This document shows positions 32,617 to 44,068 of a DNA stretch of 64,000 bases, piece after piece (positions within the stretch are counted from its first letter, which is position 1; every line of letters starts with the position of its first letter). Source of the stretch: Saccharomyces paradoxus. Taxonomy: Eukaryota; Ascomycota; Saccharomycetes; Saccharomycetales; Saccharomycetaceae. Position numbers and translations under genes: made by a program. Where the stretch lies: assembly GCF_002079055.1 (NCBI RefSeq), contig NC_047498.1, positions 585,299 to 649,298 of the forward strand, read 5' to 3'. Below the pieces are notes generated by a model. The model saw nothing but the letters and a program-made list of their open reading frames with translations, had not been told where the DNA came from and ran no database searches.

Positions 32617-33582
32617 ATGGTTGACGCTAGGGGAAGTACACCTTGTTTAATCGGTGATTCTATAAGGAACATCAATGATGAAAACAGTTTGGATTTCCAG
32701 TATAGTAATCAGTTTAATGAGGAAGGCGAAGCTTCGAGGTTACTAACGCCACAAACGAGTTCTAATCATGCCCTAAGCAAGATGCAGAAGGACGATGATA
32801 TTCGAGATAGATCTTACACATCCGTAGCGGAATTGAACCGTGAAGGTGCTTTGCTAACCGACGAAGTTGATTTGGAGAACGTTGATGCTTCGAAGGTTCG
32901 CAGTAGTAGAGACGACCTAGAGGCTGAAGAGAAAAGGAAAAAACTGCTTTTGTTTAAGAAAAAGCAAAGAAATAGATCTATCAATTCAGACAGTTTCTCC
33001 TCTCCTTCTTTGCGTGCTTCAAAATCGAATTCACTGATTACGTCTACTGATCCTGTCGAAGATCACATTAGTAAATACTCTTCATCAGGCACACCTGAAA
33101 ATATTACAGGTAAAGCAGACGACGAAGATGAAGACATAATTAGAAACTCCTACGGGCAGATGATCAAAAACAATTCCAACAGACCACATTTAGCAAAGGG
33201 TGAATCGTATCAATCCGCAGAACAAGAATTAGATCATACGGCGCCTGAAAAATCAGAAAAAAGACAAGAAAGAAGCGGTAGATCTTTTGATAGACAAAAA
33301 TCATCGGCTGAATTTTTAAGATCTTTATCGAGGTCAATAAGTCGCGGACCCGCTAAAAACAAAACGGTTTCACCCTCTAAGGGGGAAGACTCAAGAATGT
33401 ATAGTACCAGCAACTACTCTATATCATTAGTTGATTTGGAAAACGGACCCAAGGTTATCCCGGAAACCCTGGAGGAAGAGCAGGAGGATGCCGAAAAGGA
33501 GGGAGTTTTGATGGAAGATGAGGGCAATGAAGAATACACCAAAGATTTGGAAGAAGCAGCTAACAAAGTTCAACAACCATGA
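32617..33582 (+). CDS. Uncharacterised YLR257W ortholog, Ser/Asp/Glu-rich
   Basis: The 321-residue protein is collinear with S. cerevisiae YLR257W, whose function is not known. It is hydrophilic and probably largely disordered, with no membrane segment. There is a short basic, charged helix (EAEEKRKKLLLFKKKQRNRS, about 109-128), Ser-rich stretches (SFSSPSLRASKS), repeated RS/RSxS motifs around 220-250 (RSLSRSISRG) that look like kinase target sites, and an acidic C-terminus (EEEQEDAEKEG...). It lies between a divergent hypothetical frame and GSY2. The ATG is in a GGA context after an A-rich leader. Confidence 0.9.
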   Translation: MVDARGSTPCLIGDSIRNINDENSLDFQYSNQFNEEGEASRLLTPQTSSNHALSKMQKDDDIRDRSYTSVAELNREGALLTDEVDLENVDASKVRSSRDDLEAEEKRKKLLLFKKKQRNRSINSDSFSSPSLRASKSNSLITSTDPVEDHISKYSSSGTPENITGKADDEDEDIIRNSYGQMIKNNSNRPHLAKGESYQSAEQELDHTAPEKSEKRQERSGRSFDRQKSSAEFLRSLSRSISRGPAKNKTVSPSKGEDSRMYSTSNYSISLVDLENGPKVIPETLEEEQEDAEKEGVLMEDEGNEEYTKDLEEAANKVQQP

Positions 33583-33682
33583 TAAAGTGGAATATTGAGA
33601 CTGGGTTGACTTTCCACCGAGTTTCCTGTTATTTATATGTATACATCATTTATTTATCATTAAAATTTTGTCAAGCAGTGCT

Positions 33683-33693
33683 TTTTATGTTTA
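33683..33693 (+). other. ARS consensus match, candidate replication origin
   Basis: TTTTATGTTTA at 33683-33693 fits WTTTAYRTTTW at all 11 positions and lies in a very AT-rich spacer of an otherwise gene-dense stretch. I recall a mapped S. cerevisiae origin (ARS1217) in the syntenic YLR257W-GSY2 interval. Origin function here is inferred; single ACS matches are common. Confidence 0.5.
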
Positions 33694-34124
33694 TTTTTTA
33701 GATTATGATTTATGCTTGTGTCTCAAAATGTACGATGAGCTTAACATACATATGAGCGAAATACAACAATACGGCAATATAACATAAATACTTCGAGAAG
33801 AAATTGAATATTGCAGGCATAGGACAAGACTGCCCTTTCTTTGCTGCTAGTTTGTTGAGCTAAGCACCCCATTACTAAAGGAACATACAAAACCTCGCAT
33901 GAAAAAAAATGGTAAAACTTTAAATCCATTTCCTATCATTCGTTCCTGAGAGCCCGAATATCCATTTAGAAACAAAAATAGATACTACAGGGGTAAAGGA
34001 GTACTGCATATGAGGCCTCGGGCATGGCTCATTTTCAATTCTCCGGCACAATGCTGACTTAGTATTATCATGCCTGGAAGGCCTTATGGGGTTCTTGCTG
34101 CTTACCAATTCTGACACCGGACTG

Positions 34125-34129
34125 CCCCT
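34125..34129 (-). promoter_or_regulatory. STRE in the GSY2 promoter
   Basis: CCCCT (AGGGG on the minus strand) about 375 bp before the ATG. Companion STREs lie at 33989-33993 and 34305-34309. Msn2/4 activation of GSY2 through STREs is established in S. cerevisiae. Confidence 0.65.
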
Positions 34130-34304
34130 GGATTAGCGTCCCCGCGACCCCGCGAACAGACTCCCTGAAAATGGTAATTGGTGATGATATATGTGACCAA
34201 GTTCAGCATGGACATACAATATTTAACCCTTTTGGACATGGAATTGGGCCAGCAAAGGGAGCAGCTTTCCCCGAAAGCGTAGTTTTCTCCAGGAACGCAA
34301 TCCA

Positions 34305-34309
34305 CCCCT
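34305..34309 (-). promoter_or_regulatory. STRE in the GSY2 promoter, proximal
   Basis: CCCCT about 195 bp before the GSY2 ATG and just upstream of the TATA box at 34337-34344, the usual spacing for Msn2/4 sites. Confidence 0.65.
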
Positions 34310-34336
34310 TTCTTTCTTGTGCAAGCTCCTCGTACA

Positions 34337-34344
34337 TATATAAA
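34337..34344 (+). promoter_or_regulatory. TATA box of GSY2
   Basis: TATATAAA about 160 bp upstream of the ATG, downstream of the STREs. A TATA-containing promoter is typical of stress-regulated yeast genes. Confidence 0.6.
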
Positions 34345-34505
34345 CATATACATAAGTATATATACTGCTTCTACAGCGTAAACAATTTAAGGTTCCTTGC
34401 CTTTTCTTATATATGTTAGCTATCTCTAAAGCATCACTTTGAGAAGTGGTGGGTTTTTTCGATAATTTTGATTGAAGCTTTGACTACCTCAAAGATATTT
34501 TTTGA

Positions 34506-36623
34506 ATGTCCCGTGACCTACAAAATCATTTGTTATTCGAGACTGCGACTGAGGTTGCTAATAGGGTTGGTGGTATCTACTCGGTGCTAAAATCCAAGGC
34601 TCCCATTACAGTTGCCCAGTATAAAGACCATTACCACTTAATAGGGCCCTTAAATAAGGCCACTTATCAAAATGAAGTTGATATATTAGATTGGAAGAAG
34701 CCCGAGGCCTTTTCCGACGAAATGAAGCCTGTGCAGCATGCTTTGCAAACAATGGAATCTAGGGGAGTTCATTTTATTTATGGGAGGTGGCTGATTGAAG
34801 GCGCTCCAAAGGTGATACTTTTTGACTTGGATTCTGTGAGAGGCTATTCGAACGAATGGAAGGGAGATTTATGGTCACTAGTAGGAATTCCTTCTCCCGA
34901 GAATGATTTTGAGACGAATGATGCTATACTATTGGGTTATACAGTGGCTTGGTTTCTAGGTGAATTGGCGCATTTGGATTCTCAGCATGCAATTGTTGCG
35001 CACTTTCACGAATGGTTAGCCGGTGTTGCATTGCCTTTATGCCGTAAAAGGCGTATCGATGTAGTTACCATTTTCACGACACATGCTACCTTATTGGGAC
35101 GGTATTTATGCGCTTCCGGCAGTTTCGACTTTTACAATTGTCTAGAATCTGTTGATGTCGATCACGAAGCTGGCAGATTCGGCATATACCATCGCTATTG
35201 TATAGAGAGGGCGGCGGCTCATTCTGCAGACGTTTTCACTACAGTGTCACAAATAACTGCTTTTGAAGCAGAGCATCTTTTGAAAAGGAAACCCGATGGA
35301 ATTTTGCCTAATGGACTGAATGTCATCAAATTTCAAGCATTTCATGAGTTCCAAAATTTGCATGCCTTGAAAAAGGAAAAAATCAATGACTTTGTGAGAG
35401 GCCATTTTCATGGTTGCTTTGATTTCGATCTAGACAATACGTTGTACTTTTTCATTGCTGGTAGATATGAGTATAAAAATAAGGGTGCTGACATGTTTAT
35501 CGAGGCTCTAGCGCGTTTAAATTATAGATTAAAAGTATCTGGATCCAAGAAAACCGTAGTAGCGTTTATTGTCATGCCCGCCAAAAATAATTCTTTCACC
35601 GTTGAGGCATTGAAAGGCCAGGCAGAGGTGAAAGCATTAGAAAATACTGTACATGAAGTGACTACATCAATCGGTAAAAGAATATTCGATCATGCCATCA
35701 GATTTCCTCACAATGGGCTGACGACCGAATTACCAACCGATTTGAGTGAGTTGCTGAAGAGTTCCGATAAAGTTATGTTGAAGAGGCGTATTCTGGCTTT
35801 GAGAAGGCCAGAGGGACAATTACCTCCAATAGTGACACACAATATGGTTGATGACGCTAATGACCTGATTTTAAATAAAATCAGACAAGTTCAATTGTTT
35901 AATAGCCCAAGCGACCGTGTCAAAATGATCTTTCATCCTGAATTTTTGAACGCAAATAATCCGATCCTTGGTTTGGATTATGATGAGTTCGTTCGTGGTT
36001 GTCATTTGGGTGTTTTCCCTTCATATTATGAGCCTTGGGGGTACACACCTGCAGAATGTACAGTAATGGGTGTTCCTTCTATCACAACAAACGTCTCTGG
36101 CTTCGGTGCCTATATGGAAGACTTGATCGAAACCAACCAAGCTAAAGATTACGGTATTTATATTGTGGACCGTCGTTTCAAGGCACCTGACGAATCTGTG
36201 GAGCAACTGGTTGACTACATGGAAGAATTTGTAAAAAAGACGAGAAGGCAAAGAATTAATCAAAGAAATAGAACTGAAAGACTCTCCGACTTACTGGATT
36301 GGAAAAGAATGGGCCTCGAGTACGTCAAGGCAAGACAATTGGCATTAAGAAGAGGCTATCCTGATCAATTCAAAGAGCTAGTTGGTGAAGAACTAAATGA
36401 TTCTAACATGGATACTTTAGCGGGCGGTAAGAAATTAAAAGTTGCAAGACCACTAAGTGTACCAGGCTCACCAAGAGATTTGAGGTCAAACAGTACAGTC
36501 TATATGACCCCTGGTGATTTGGGTACTCTGCAGGAAGTTAATAACGCGGATGATTATTTCTCACTAGGTGTGAATCCTGCAGCCGATGACGACGATGACG
36601 GCCCATATGCCGATGATAGTTGA
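34506..36623 (+). CDS. GSY2: Glycogen synthase 2 (main isoform)
   Basis: The 705-residue GT3-family enzyme transfers glucose from UDP-glucose onto glycogen. The N-terminal GT-B fold has the conserved [20 protein letters not shown] block near residue 8-27. An arginine-rich regulatory helix ([17 protein letters not shown], about 577-593) is the glucose-6-phosphate switch. The C-terminal tail keeps the known phosphosites S651, S655 and T668 in the LSVPGSPRD...YMTPGD context, and ends in an acidic [12 protein letters not shown] run. PIG1, which targets the Glc7 phosphatase to this enzyme, lies 27 kb away in the same window. The gene converges with HSP60. Confidence 0.98.
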   Translation: MSRDLQNHLLFETATEVANRVGGIYSVLKSKAPITVAQYKDHYHLIGPLNKATYQNEVDILDWKKPEAFSDEMKPVQHALQTMESRGVHFIYGRWLIEGAPKVILFDLDSVRGYSNEWKGDLWSLVGIPSPENDFETNDAILLGYTVAWFLGELAHLDSQHAIVAHFHEWLAGVALPLCRKRRIDVVTIFTTHATLLGRYLCASGSFDFYNCLESVDVDHEAGRFGIYHRYCIERAAAHSADVFTTVSQITAFEAEHLLKRKPDGILPNGLNVIKFQAFHEFQNLHALKKEKINDFVRGHFHGCFDFDLDNTLYFFIAGRYEYKNKGADMFIEALARLNYRLKVSGSKKTVVAFIVMPAKNNSFTVEALKGQAEVKALENTVHEVTTSIGKRIFDHAIRFPHNGLTTELPTDLSELLKSSDKVMLKRRILALRRPEGQLPPIVTHNMVDDANDLILNKIRQVQLFNSPSDRVKMIFHPEFLNANNPILGLDYDEFVRGCHLGVFPSYYEPWGYTPAECTVMGVPSITTNVSGFGAYMEDLIETNQAKDYGIYIVDRRFKAPDESVEQLVDYMEEFVKKTRRQRINQRNRTERLSDLLDWKRMGLEYVKARQLALRRGYPDQFKELVGEELNDSNMDTLAGGKKLKVARPLSVPGSPRDLRSNSTVYMTPGDLGTLQEVNNADDYFSLGVNPAADDDDDGPYADDS

Positions 36624-37072
36624 ACTCTATCACGATATAAACAATATTGAAAATAAAAAACCTACCATAAAAACATACAACATTTCGAGGCGTTTTCTTT
36701 TTCTTTTACTTTCCGTTCGCCGCACTAAAGTATATTTGAAATAGCGTCTGAAAATATATCACAAGTTTGAGCGATCTTAAATTCACTTCTTTCTTTTCTT
36801 TTCCTCCTAATAAGATCCGTCTGCGTTAGCTATAAACCAAATAACTTAATTTCACTCATAAAAAGCAACATGATTGTGGTAACTCTTTCCATCTTTAGCC
36901 AGCTGATCAACATATAGTCATAATTAAGGATATAATAGCTCATAGTCATATATAATTCTTTATACTTGAAAAAGTGATTACTAAAATCTCAACTTTTTTC
37001 ATATTGTATTTACAAGATAATAAAATTATTACCATATTTAAACGAAAGATAAATTTTGAATTAAGGCGGTCG
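36624..37072. other. GSY2-HSP60 convergent 3' region
   Basis: The 449-bp gap is between two convergent genes, very AT-rich, with both 3' UTRs. I see no gene in it. Confidence 0.5.
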
Positions 37073-38791
37073 TTACATCATACCTGGCATACCTGGCATA
37101 CCACCTGGCATACCACCAGCGCCGGCAGGGGCAGGTGGTTCTGGCGCATCGACAATAGCAACTTCAGTAGTAGCCAATAGTGAGGCAACACCAGAAGCAT
37201 CCACTAATCCGGATCTGACAACCTTAAATGGATCAATGATACCAGTGGCTAACATGTCAGTGTATTCAGATTTAGAGGCATCGTAACCCTTGGCAAAATC
37301 ATCACCATATTCATCGATCAATTTACCGACGATAACTGAACCTTCTTCACCAGCATTTTCGATAATCTGCTTAGCAGGTCTTGTGATCGCCTTTCTTATG
37401 ATATCAACACCTAATTTTTGATCAAAATTGTCGACAACAACCTCGTCCAAAACTCTAGATGCCTTCACTAAAGCAGTACCACCACCTGGCAAGATACCTT
37501 CTTCGACTGCGGCTCTGGTAGCGTTCAAAGCATCGTCGTAACGGTCCTTCTTCTCACCAACTTCAACTTCGGACGCACCACCAACTCTGATGACAGCGAC
37601 ACCGCCGGACAGTTTGGCCAAACGCTCTTGTAGTTTCTCCTTTTCATATGAATTTGTGGTGGTGATGTCGATGGAGCCCTTGATTTGTTCAATCCTTTGT
37701 TGAATGGCTTCCTTTGGACCACTCCCGTTCAAGATAACAGTGTCTTCCTTGGTAACGGTAATAGAGTCACAAGAACCCAGGTTTTCTATGGTACATTGTT
37801 CTGGCTTCAGATCTAACTCTTCAGTGAAAACAGTACCACCCGTCAACACTGCAATATCACCAATTGTATTCTTTCTATTATCACCGAAACCAGGTGCCTT
37901 CACAGCGCAAACCTTAACTTGACCCCTTAACTTGTTCAAGATACAAGCCGCAAGGGCTTCACCGTCAATATCCTCAGCAATGATCAATAGAGGTCTTCTG
38001 CTTTGATTGGAAATTTCCAAAGCTGGCAAGATATCTTGAATAGAAGAGATTTTCTTTTCACTCAACAGTAACAATGGCTTTTCAAATTCCACCTTGCTCG
38101 ACTTTGGATCAGTGATGAAGTATGGAGAAATAAAACCACGATCAAACCGCATACCTTCAGTAACCTCAAGTTCGTCTTCCAATGTTCTACCTTCTCTGAT
38201 AGTAATAACACCTTCTTTCCCAACCTTTTCCATGGCTGAAGCTAGTAACTTACCAACATGAGAGTCCCCGTTAGCAGAAATGGTTGCTACCTGTGCAATT
38301 TCCTCAGATGTGGTAATTTCCTTCTTGTTGGCGCTCAAAAATTCAATAACTTTTTCAACTGCAACCTGAGAGCCCCTTCTCAAGTCCATCGGGTTACAAC
38401 CAGCGGCGACATTCTTGACTGATTCGGTGAAAATGGCTCTACCTAAAACAGTAGCGGAAGTAGTACCATCACCGGCAGCCTCGTTGGTCTTAGAGGCAAC
38501 TTCTTGTAGTAATTTAGCACCCATATTTTCAAACTTGTCCTTCAACACAATAGATTTTGCAACTGTAACACCATCCTTGGTAATCTTTGGAGGGCCAAAA
38601 GGCTGTTCAATCAAAACATTTCTACCCTTTGGACCCAAAGTAGCAGCAACCGCTTCGGCTAAAGTTTCGACACCCTTAAGAAGCGAGGCTCTTCCTTCGA
38701 CACCGAACTTCAATTCTTTATGAGAGGAGTAAGCACGGCGTAATAGAGGCCTTAAAGTAGCGCGACTACGAACAACGGATGATCTCAACAT
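37073..38791 (-). CDS. HSP60: Hsp60, mitochondrial chaperonin
   Basis: The ATG at 38791 gives 572 residues, the S. cerevisiae length (YLR259C). The frame continues 22 codons upstream but this would bury the presequence. [23 protein letters not shown] is a textbook arginine-rich mitochondrial targeting signal. The chaperonin fold follows, with the ATP motif [14 protein letters not shown] and the family LGPKGRNV block, and the tail ends in Gly-Gly-Met repeats. It folds imported matrix proteins with Hsp10. The encoded product is almost unchanged from S. cerevisiae. Upstream lies a three-unit heat-shock element. It is divergent from LCB5 across 839 bp. Confidence 0.98.
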   Translation of the reverse strand: MLRSSVVRSRATLRPLLRRAYSSHKELKFGVEGRASLLKGVETLAEAVAATLGPKGRNVLIEQPFGPPKITKDGVTVAKSIVLKDKFENMGAKLLQEVASKTNEAAGDGTTSATVLGRAIFTESVKNVAAGCNPMDLRRGSQVAVEKVIEFLSANKKEITTSEEIAQVATISANGDSHVGKLLASAMEKVGKEGVITIREGRTLEDELEVTEGMRFDRGFISPYFITDPKSSKVEFEKPLLLLSEKKISSIQDILPALEISNQSRRPLLIIAEDIDGEALAACILNKLRGQVKVCAVKAPGFGDNRKNTIGDIAVLTGGTVFTEELDLKPEQCTIENLGSCDSITVTKEDTVILNGSGPKEAIQQRIEQIKGSIDITTTNSYEKEKLQERLAKLSGGVAVIRVGGASEVEVGEKKDRYDDALNATRAAVEEGILPGGGTALVKASRVLDEVVVDNFDQKLGVDIIRKAITRPAKQIIENAGEEGSVIVGKLIDEYGDDFAKGYDASKSEYTDMLATGIIDPFKVVRSGLVDASGVASLLATTEVAIVDAPEPPAPAGAGGMPGGMPGMPGMM

Positions 38792-38908
38792 TCTGACAGC
38801 TTTTCGTCTATGATGTTTTCTCGTGGGAAATTTCTTATACTGTTCAATGAATTGCACGTAAGCTCAATCACAACCTTACATAATGGATGTAAAACTTCGT
38901 CTCCTTCA

Positions 38909-38924
38909 ATATATATATATATAT
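38909..38924 (+). repeat. (AT)8 microsatellite in the HSP60 upstream region
   Basis: Eight perfect AT units about 120 bp upstream of the HSP60 ATG; could double as a TATA-like element. Confidence 0.85.
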
Positions 38925-38991
38925 GAATGTCCGCTTGGATTCTGCTCCGGGCAAAACGAAGCAAAAGTAGAGTCACCCTCCCTATTTAGTT

Positions 38992-39004
38992 TTCTGGAAA
39001 ATTC
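38992..39004 (+). promoter_or_regulatory. Heat-shock element of HSP60
   Basis: TTCTGGAAAATTC is three perfectly phased inverted units (TTC-nn-GAA-nn-TTC), the binding site for an Hsf1 trimer. It lies about 200 bp upstream of the HSP60 ATG. Heat induction of HSP60 via Hsf1 is established. Confidence 0.82.
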
Positions 39005-39630
39005 CACGAGCTCCGTATGAAATGACACTTACAGGTGGGCGGCTATAAAGGAAGTTTCTAGAGGCAATACCAGGTAATAAACAGCCTCAATTACTCGTAA
39101 CTCTGTTGTATAGTTTATAAAACAGTGGAGTAGGGACCAGAGATAGCCGACAGGAATCTTGGCTGTACTTGTTCATGCAACTACTCTTGGTGTTCTACTT
39201 GATGATCCCGCGGATTGATATGCCCGCAGCAGTTGCCAATAGTAGGATATGAGGAACATATGAACGCGTGAGGTATATTCTTCATCTTTTTATCTACAAA
39301 ATGTTTCTTATCCTTTATACATTTTATATTACTTTTGCTTTGTGTTTTTCCCTTTACTTGCCACCGCTTTCCTGCAAGTTTCATAGCCAGATTTGCAAAT
39401 CAAGGTGTTTTCGGGCCTTGTTAAAGCCTTCGCAGGCGAAGAAGAAAGGGAACGTAAGCTGCGTGTGCCGAATCTATTTATACAAAAACAATTAAAAAAC
39501 TATAACTGTAGCATAAACTGTTATTTGAATTGTTGCAAAATAGTAAAGAGAAGAAGAAAAGAAAGATTCTCAATATTATCTCGAAAAAACACACAAATAA
39601 CTTAAGAAGTTAAACAGTAAGCCAAAAGAG

Positions 39631-41673
39631 ATGACATTGAAACCTTCAAAGAGACGTAAGGGCAGGTCTCGTCATTCTAGGAAGAAGCAAATAACCTCAG
39701 CAATTTTGACTGAGGAGGGAATAATGATCAAGGCGAAACCATCAAGTCCCTACACATATGCAAACAGAATGGCAGATAAACGAAGTCGCAGCAGCATTGA
39801 TAACATCAGCAGAACTAGCTTTCAAAGCAACAGTGATAACAATAGCATTTTTGAAACGGCTTCACTAATTAGCTGTGTTACCTGTTTAAGCGACACTGAT
39901 ACAATAGACAGATCGGAAACATCTACAACGGATACAAGTAAAGATGACCTTTCCGCCAATTCAAAACTTCATTATCCATCAGTGAATGGACAACTGCCTG
40001 CAAACACCGTTATACCCTATGGACGAATCTTGGATGCTAGGTACATTGAAAAGGAACCCCCGCATTATTATGATGCCAATTCATCACCCACTTCGCCTTT
40101 AAACAGCTCAATGAGTAACATTAGTGAAAAGGGCGACCTTGATGATTCAGAGTCCTTACAAAAAAAAGAAAGGAAAGGCAATTCACTATCACGCTGGAGT
40201 AACAGTAGTAGTAGCCTCATCTCTTCCAGATCTCCTTTTACGAAACTAGTCGAGGTTATATTTGCGAGGCCAAGACGGCATGACGTTGTACCTAAAAGGG
40301 TTTCACTTTCTATTGACTACAAACCTCATCCCTCTTCTCACCCAAAAGACGAAGAGGATTTAGTTGAGGAGATTCTAAAGAGAAGTTACAAAAACACCAG
40401 GAGAAACAAGTCCATATTTGTAATAATTAATCCCTTTGGTGGTAAAGGCAAGGCAAAAAAGCTGTTTATGACGAAGGCAAAACCATTACTATTAGCTAGT
40501 CGGTGCTCCATAGAAGTTGTTTATACAAAATACCCTGGGCATGCTATAGAAATTGCACGGGAAATGGATATTGATAAATATGACACTATTGCTTGCGCAT
40601 CGGGCGATGGCATCCCTCATGAGGTGATTAATGGGTTATACCGAAGGCCTGATCACGTTAAAGCATTCAATAATATTGCCGTTACAGAAATTCCGTGCGG
40701 ATCAGGTAACGCAATGAGCGTATCCTGTCACTGGACAAACAATCCTTCATACTCAACGTTATGTTTGATAAAATCGATAGAGACCAGAATCGATTTGATG
40801 TGTTGCTCCCAACCTTCTTATGCCAGAGAGCATCCAAAGTTATCATTTTTAAGTCAAACATACGGTCTCATTGCAGAAACTGACATAAATACAGAATTCA
40901 TCAGATGGATGGGACCTGCAAGGTTTGAACTGGGTGTGGCATTTAACATCATACAAAAAAAAAAATATCCCTGTGAAATATATGTGAAATATGCCGCCAA
41001 ATCGAAAAATGAGTTGAAAACTCACTACCTGGAACACAAAAACAAAGGCTCATTAGAATTTCAGCATATTACCATGAGCAAACGTAACGAAGATCTTGAT
41101 AATTATAATTACGAAAATGAATACGAGACCGAGAACGAAGATGAAGATGAAGATCAAGATATGGATCAGGAGGAGGAAGATGACCATCTGGCGTTCCGTG
41201 ATCCGGCAGATTCCAGTGCTGACCTCATTAAAGAAGAGGATTTCAAAATAAAATATCCATTAGATGAGGGTGTCCCTAGTGATTGGGAGAGATTGGATCC
41301 CAATATATCAAACAATCTAGGTATCTTCTATACGGGTAAAATGCCCTATGTGGCTGCTGACACTAAATTCTTTCCAGCAGCACTTCCTTCAGATGGTACA
41401 ATGGATATGGTTATTACCGATGCAAGAACCTCGTTAACGAGGATGGCACCAATCTTACTAGGACTAGATAAGGGTTCCCATGTCTTACAACCGGAAGTCT
41501 TACACTCTAAAATTTTGGCATACAAGATAATACCAAAACTGGCGAACGGCTTGTTCTCTGTTGATGGCGAGAAATTTCCTCTAGAGCCCTTACAAGTCGA
41601 AATTATGCCCCGTTTATGCAAGACGTTACTGAGAAATGGGCGTTATGTGGACACAGATTTTGATTCTATGTGA
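39631..41673 (+). CDS. LCB5: Sphingoid long-chain base kinase
   Basis: The 680-residue enzyme (S. cerevisiae Lcb5 about 687) phosphorylates dihydrosphingosine and phytosphingosine. The diacylglycerol-kinase-type catalytic domain starts near residue 261 with [17 protein letters not shown], the nucleotide-binding GGKGKA loop, and continues with [14 protein letters not shown] near 323. The first 200 residues are Ser/Asn-rich and probably disordered. A strongly acidic low-complexity insert ([17 protein letters not shown], about 503-520) interrupts the second lobe. A C-terminal FSVDGEKFP motif closes the fold. Lcb5 is the minor paralogue of Lcb4 in the ER and Golgi (family knowledge); the neighbouring order identifies it as LCB5. 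Confidence 0.95.
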   Translation: MTLKPSKRRKGRSRHSRKKQITSAILTEEGIMIKAKPSSPYTYANRMADKRSRSSIDNISRTSFQSNSDNNSIFETASLISCVTCLSDTDTIDRSETSTTDTSKDDLSANSKLHYPSVNGQLPANTVIPYGRILDARYIEKEPPHYYDANSSPTSPLNSSMSNISEKGDLDDSESLQKKERKGNSLSRWSNSSSSLISSRSPFTKLVEVIFARPRRHDVVPKRVSLSIDYKPHPSSHPKDEEDLVEEILKRSYKNTRRNKSIFVIINPFGGKGKAKKLFMTKAKPLLLASRCSIEVVYTKYPGHAIEIAREMDIDKYDTIACASGDGIPHEVINGLYRRPDHVKAFNNIAVTEIPCGSGNAMSVSCHWTNNPSYSTLCLIKSIETRIDLMCCSQPSYAREHPKLSFLSQTYGLIAETDINTEFIRWMGPARFELGVAFNIIQKKKYPCEIYVKYAAKSKNELKTHYLEHKNKGSLEFQHITMSKRNEDLDNYNYENEYETENEDEDEDQDMDQEEEDDHLAFRDPADSSADLIKEEDFKIKYPLDEGVPSDWERLDPNISNNLGIFYTGKMPYVAADTKFFPAALPSDGTMDMVITDARTSLTRMAPILLGLDKGSHVLQPEVLHSKILAYKIIPKLANGLFSVDGEKFPLEPLQVEIMPRLCKTLLRNGRYVDTDFDSM

Positions 41674-41998
41674 CACTTTTTTTAGTCTTTTCCCCAATAC
41701 TGAACATTTAATTAAAAATTAGAATATGTCATTCCTATTTTTTCTATATTTTTACGTTGTTGTTGCTGTATAATAACTTTATACACTCCATACTTCTTTA
41801 TAAAAAGTTTTAATACCATTCTTTAATACAGTCATGCTTAGTGAGAACTAGCTCCTACACGTCAGATCGTTGAACACATTATGATTATGATTATTATTAA
41901 TATTATCAGTACAGTTATTATGTGCTGGTAGTTCACTAAAAAATATGACGCACAAAGAGTCCTTCTCCTTATGCACGATAAAACTGAATTATTAGAGG
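41674..41998. other. LCB5-YPT6 convergent 3' region
   Basis: 325 bp between convergent genes, AT-rich, with ATT/TTA-rich microsatellite-like sequence near 41880-41910. No gene seen. Confidence 0.5.
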
Positions 41999-43222
<1,224 letters not shown>

Positions 43223-43417
43223 TTATTTCTTACCAGATTTTTTGATACCACCACCGACTAAAGGTTTACCGCTTTTCATATTAGCCATCAAAGCTTTCTT
43301 AGCGGCAGCATCGGCCTTTTGCTTCTCTTTGAAGGCAACTTCTTCAGGATCCAAGTCCTGTTGTTGCTTCTTCTTTTGCTTCAGAGGCTTCATCTTACCA
43401 CCTTGGCGACCGGACAT
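43223..43417 (-). CDS. TMA7: Tma7, ribosome-associated small protein
   Basis: The ATG at 43417 gives 64 residues, MSGRQGGKMKPLKQKKK to SGKPLVGGGIKKSGKK, which matches the short conserved TMA7/CCDC72 family. The frame extends 16 codons upstream from another ATG (43465), but the family begins at MSGR. The protein is highly basic, with a Lys/Gln/Ala-rich helix. It copurifies with ribosomes and affects translation (family knowledge). The gene is divergent from RED1. Confidence 0.95.
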   Translation of the reverse strand: MSGRQGGKMKPLKQKKKQQQDLDPEEVAFKEKQKADAAAKKALMANMKSGKPLVGGGIKKSGKK

Positions 43418-44068
43418 GATTGCTTTTAGGTTTTTTTCGATTACTCTTCTGCTTTTCCAATCCACCGTATACAGAAGAACAATTAATTACAAAATTTTAA
43501 ATTGAGATTTTTTTTTTTTCTGGTTCATTTTCGTCGCGGGAAACCTTCCAGAAGTATAGATTTACTACAATTTTTTATCTCGGTACAGAAAGAACAAACC
43601 GAAAAAGTCAAGCCAAGGCAACTAAAGGAGTTTCCCATCATACATAATAACAAAAATCACAAGGGCCTTTTGCTGCGAGAGAAAGTTTGTGCACCCACAA
43701 TTCGTAATTTCATACAGAAGGCATGCATTGGCTTTCCAAAGATACTTTGTAATTTCCGATAAAAAATGCTAGCGTTTGCCAACCATCTGTAATGTGTGAT
43801 CTTGTATTGACTTATGCATAAGAACCAAAAAGGAAAAGTAACGATTATTAGCTGGTTTAAAGAAGTTCAGTGTGTGACTACTTTTTCGACGTAAAAAACG
43901 ATAAATACTCATTTTAAAGAGTTCAGCGGCTAAATAATAATACGATATCATGACAGGATAAGATGGATTCAATCACATTACCTGTAAAACAGGAAAGATA
44001 ATAAAAAAACAGAATAAAAATTCTGAAGAGGTGAGGACCACAAAAGCAAAGCAAATACAGTGATAAGT
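43418..44068. promoter_or_regulatory. TMA7-RED1 divergent promoter region
   Basis: The 651-bp gap separates a housekeeping gene from a meiosis gene. It carries a URS1-like site at 43923-43933 on the RED1 side and a T-rich tract near 43508-43519 on the TMA7 side. Confidence 0.6.
43923..43933 (+). promoter_or_regulatory. URS1-like (Ume6) site of RED1
   Basis: TCAGCGGCTAA differs at one position from the URS1 core TCGGCGGCTA. It is about 136 bp upstream of the RED1 ATG. Ume6 binds URS1 to silence early meiotic genes in mitosis and with Ime1 to induce them. That regulation is known for RED1; binding here is inferred. Confidence 0.65.

Larger units (their letters stand above)
33583..34505. promoter_or_regulatory. 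YLR257W-GSY2 intergenic region: possible replication origin and GSY2 promoter
   Basis: The 923-bp spacer starts with an AT-rich zone holding an 11/11 ARS-consensus match (33683-33693) and ends with the GSY2 promoter, which has three STRE pentamers (33989-33993, 34125-34129, 34305-34309) and a TATATAAA box at 34337-34344. No gene is visible. The STREs fit the stationary-phase and stress induction known for GSY2. Confidence 0.7.
38792..39630. promoter_or_regulatory. HSP60-LCB5 divergent promoter region
   Basis: This 839-bp gap carries the HSP60 heat-shock element (38992-39004), an (AT)8 repeat at 38909-38924 and A-rich leader sequence before LCB5. Short plus-strand frames at 39268-39605 have no coding character. 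Confidence 0.6.

Noticed and set aside
38792-38857. 22-residue N-terminal extension of HSP60
   Set aside because: It would precede and mask the mitochondrial presequence [19 protein letters not shown], which must be at the N-terminus.
39268-39605. Plus-strand frames upstream of LCB5
   Set aside because: Low-complexity, Cys/Leu/Phe-rich translations in a promoter region with no coding signature.
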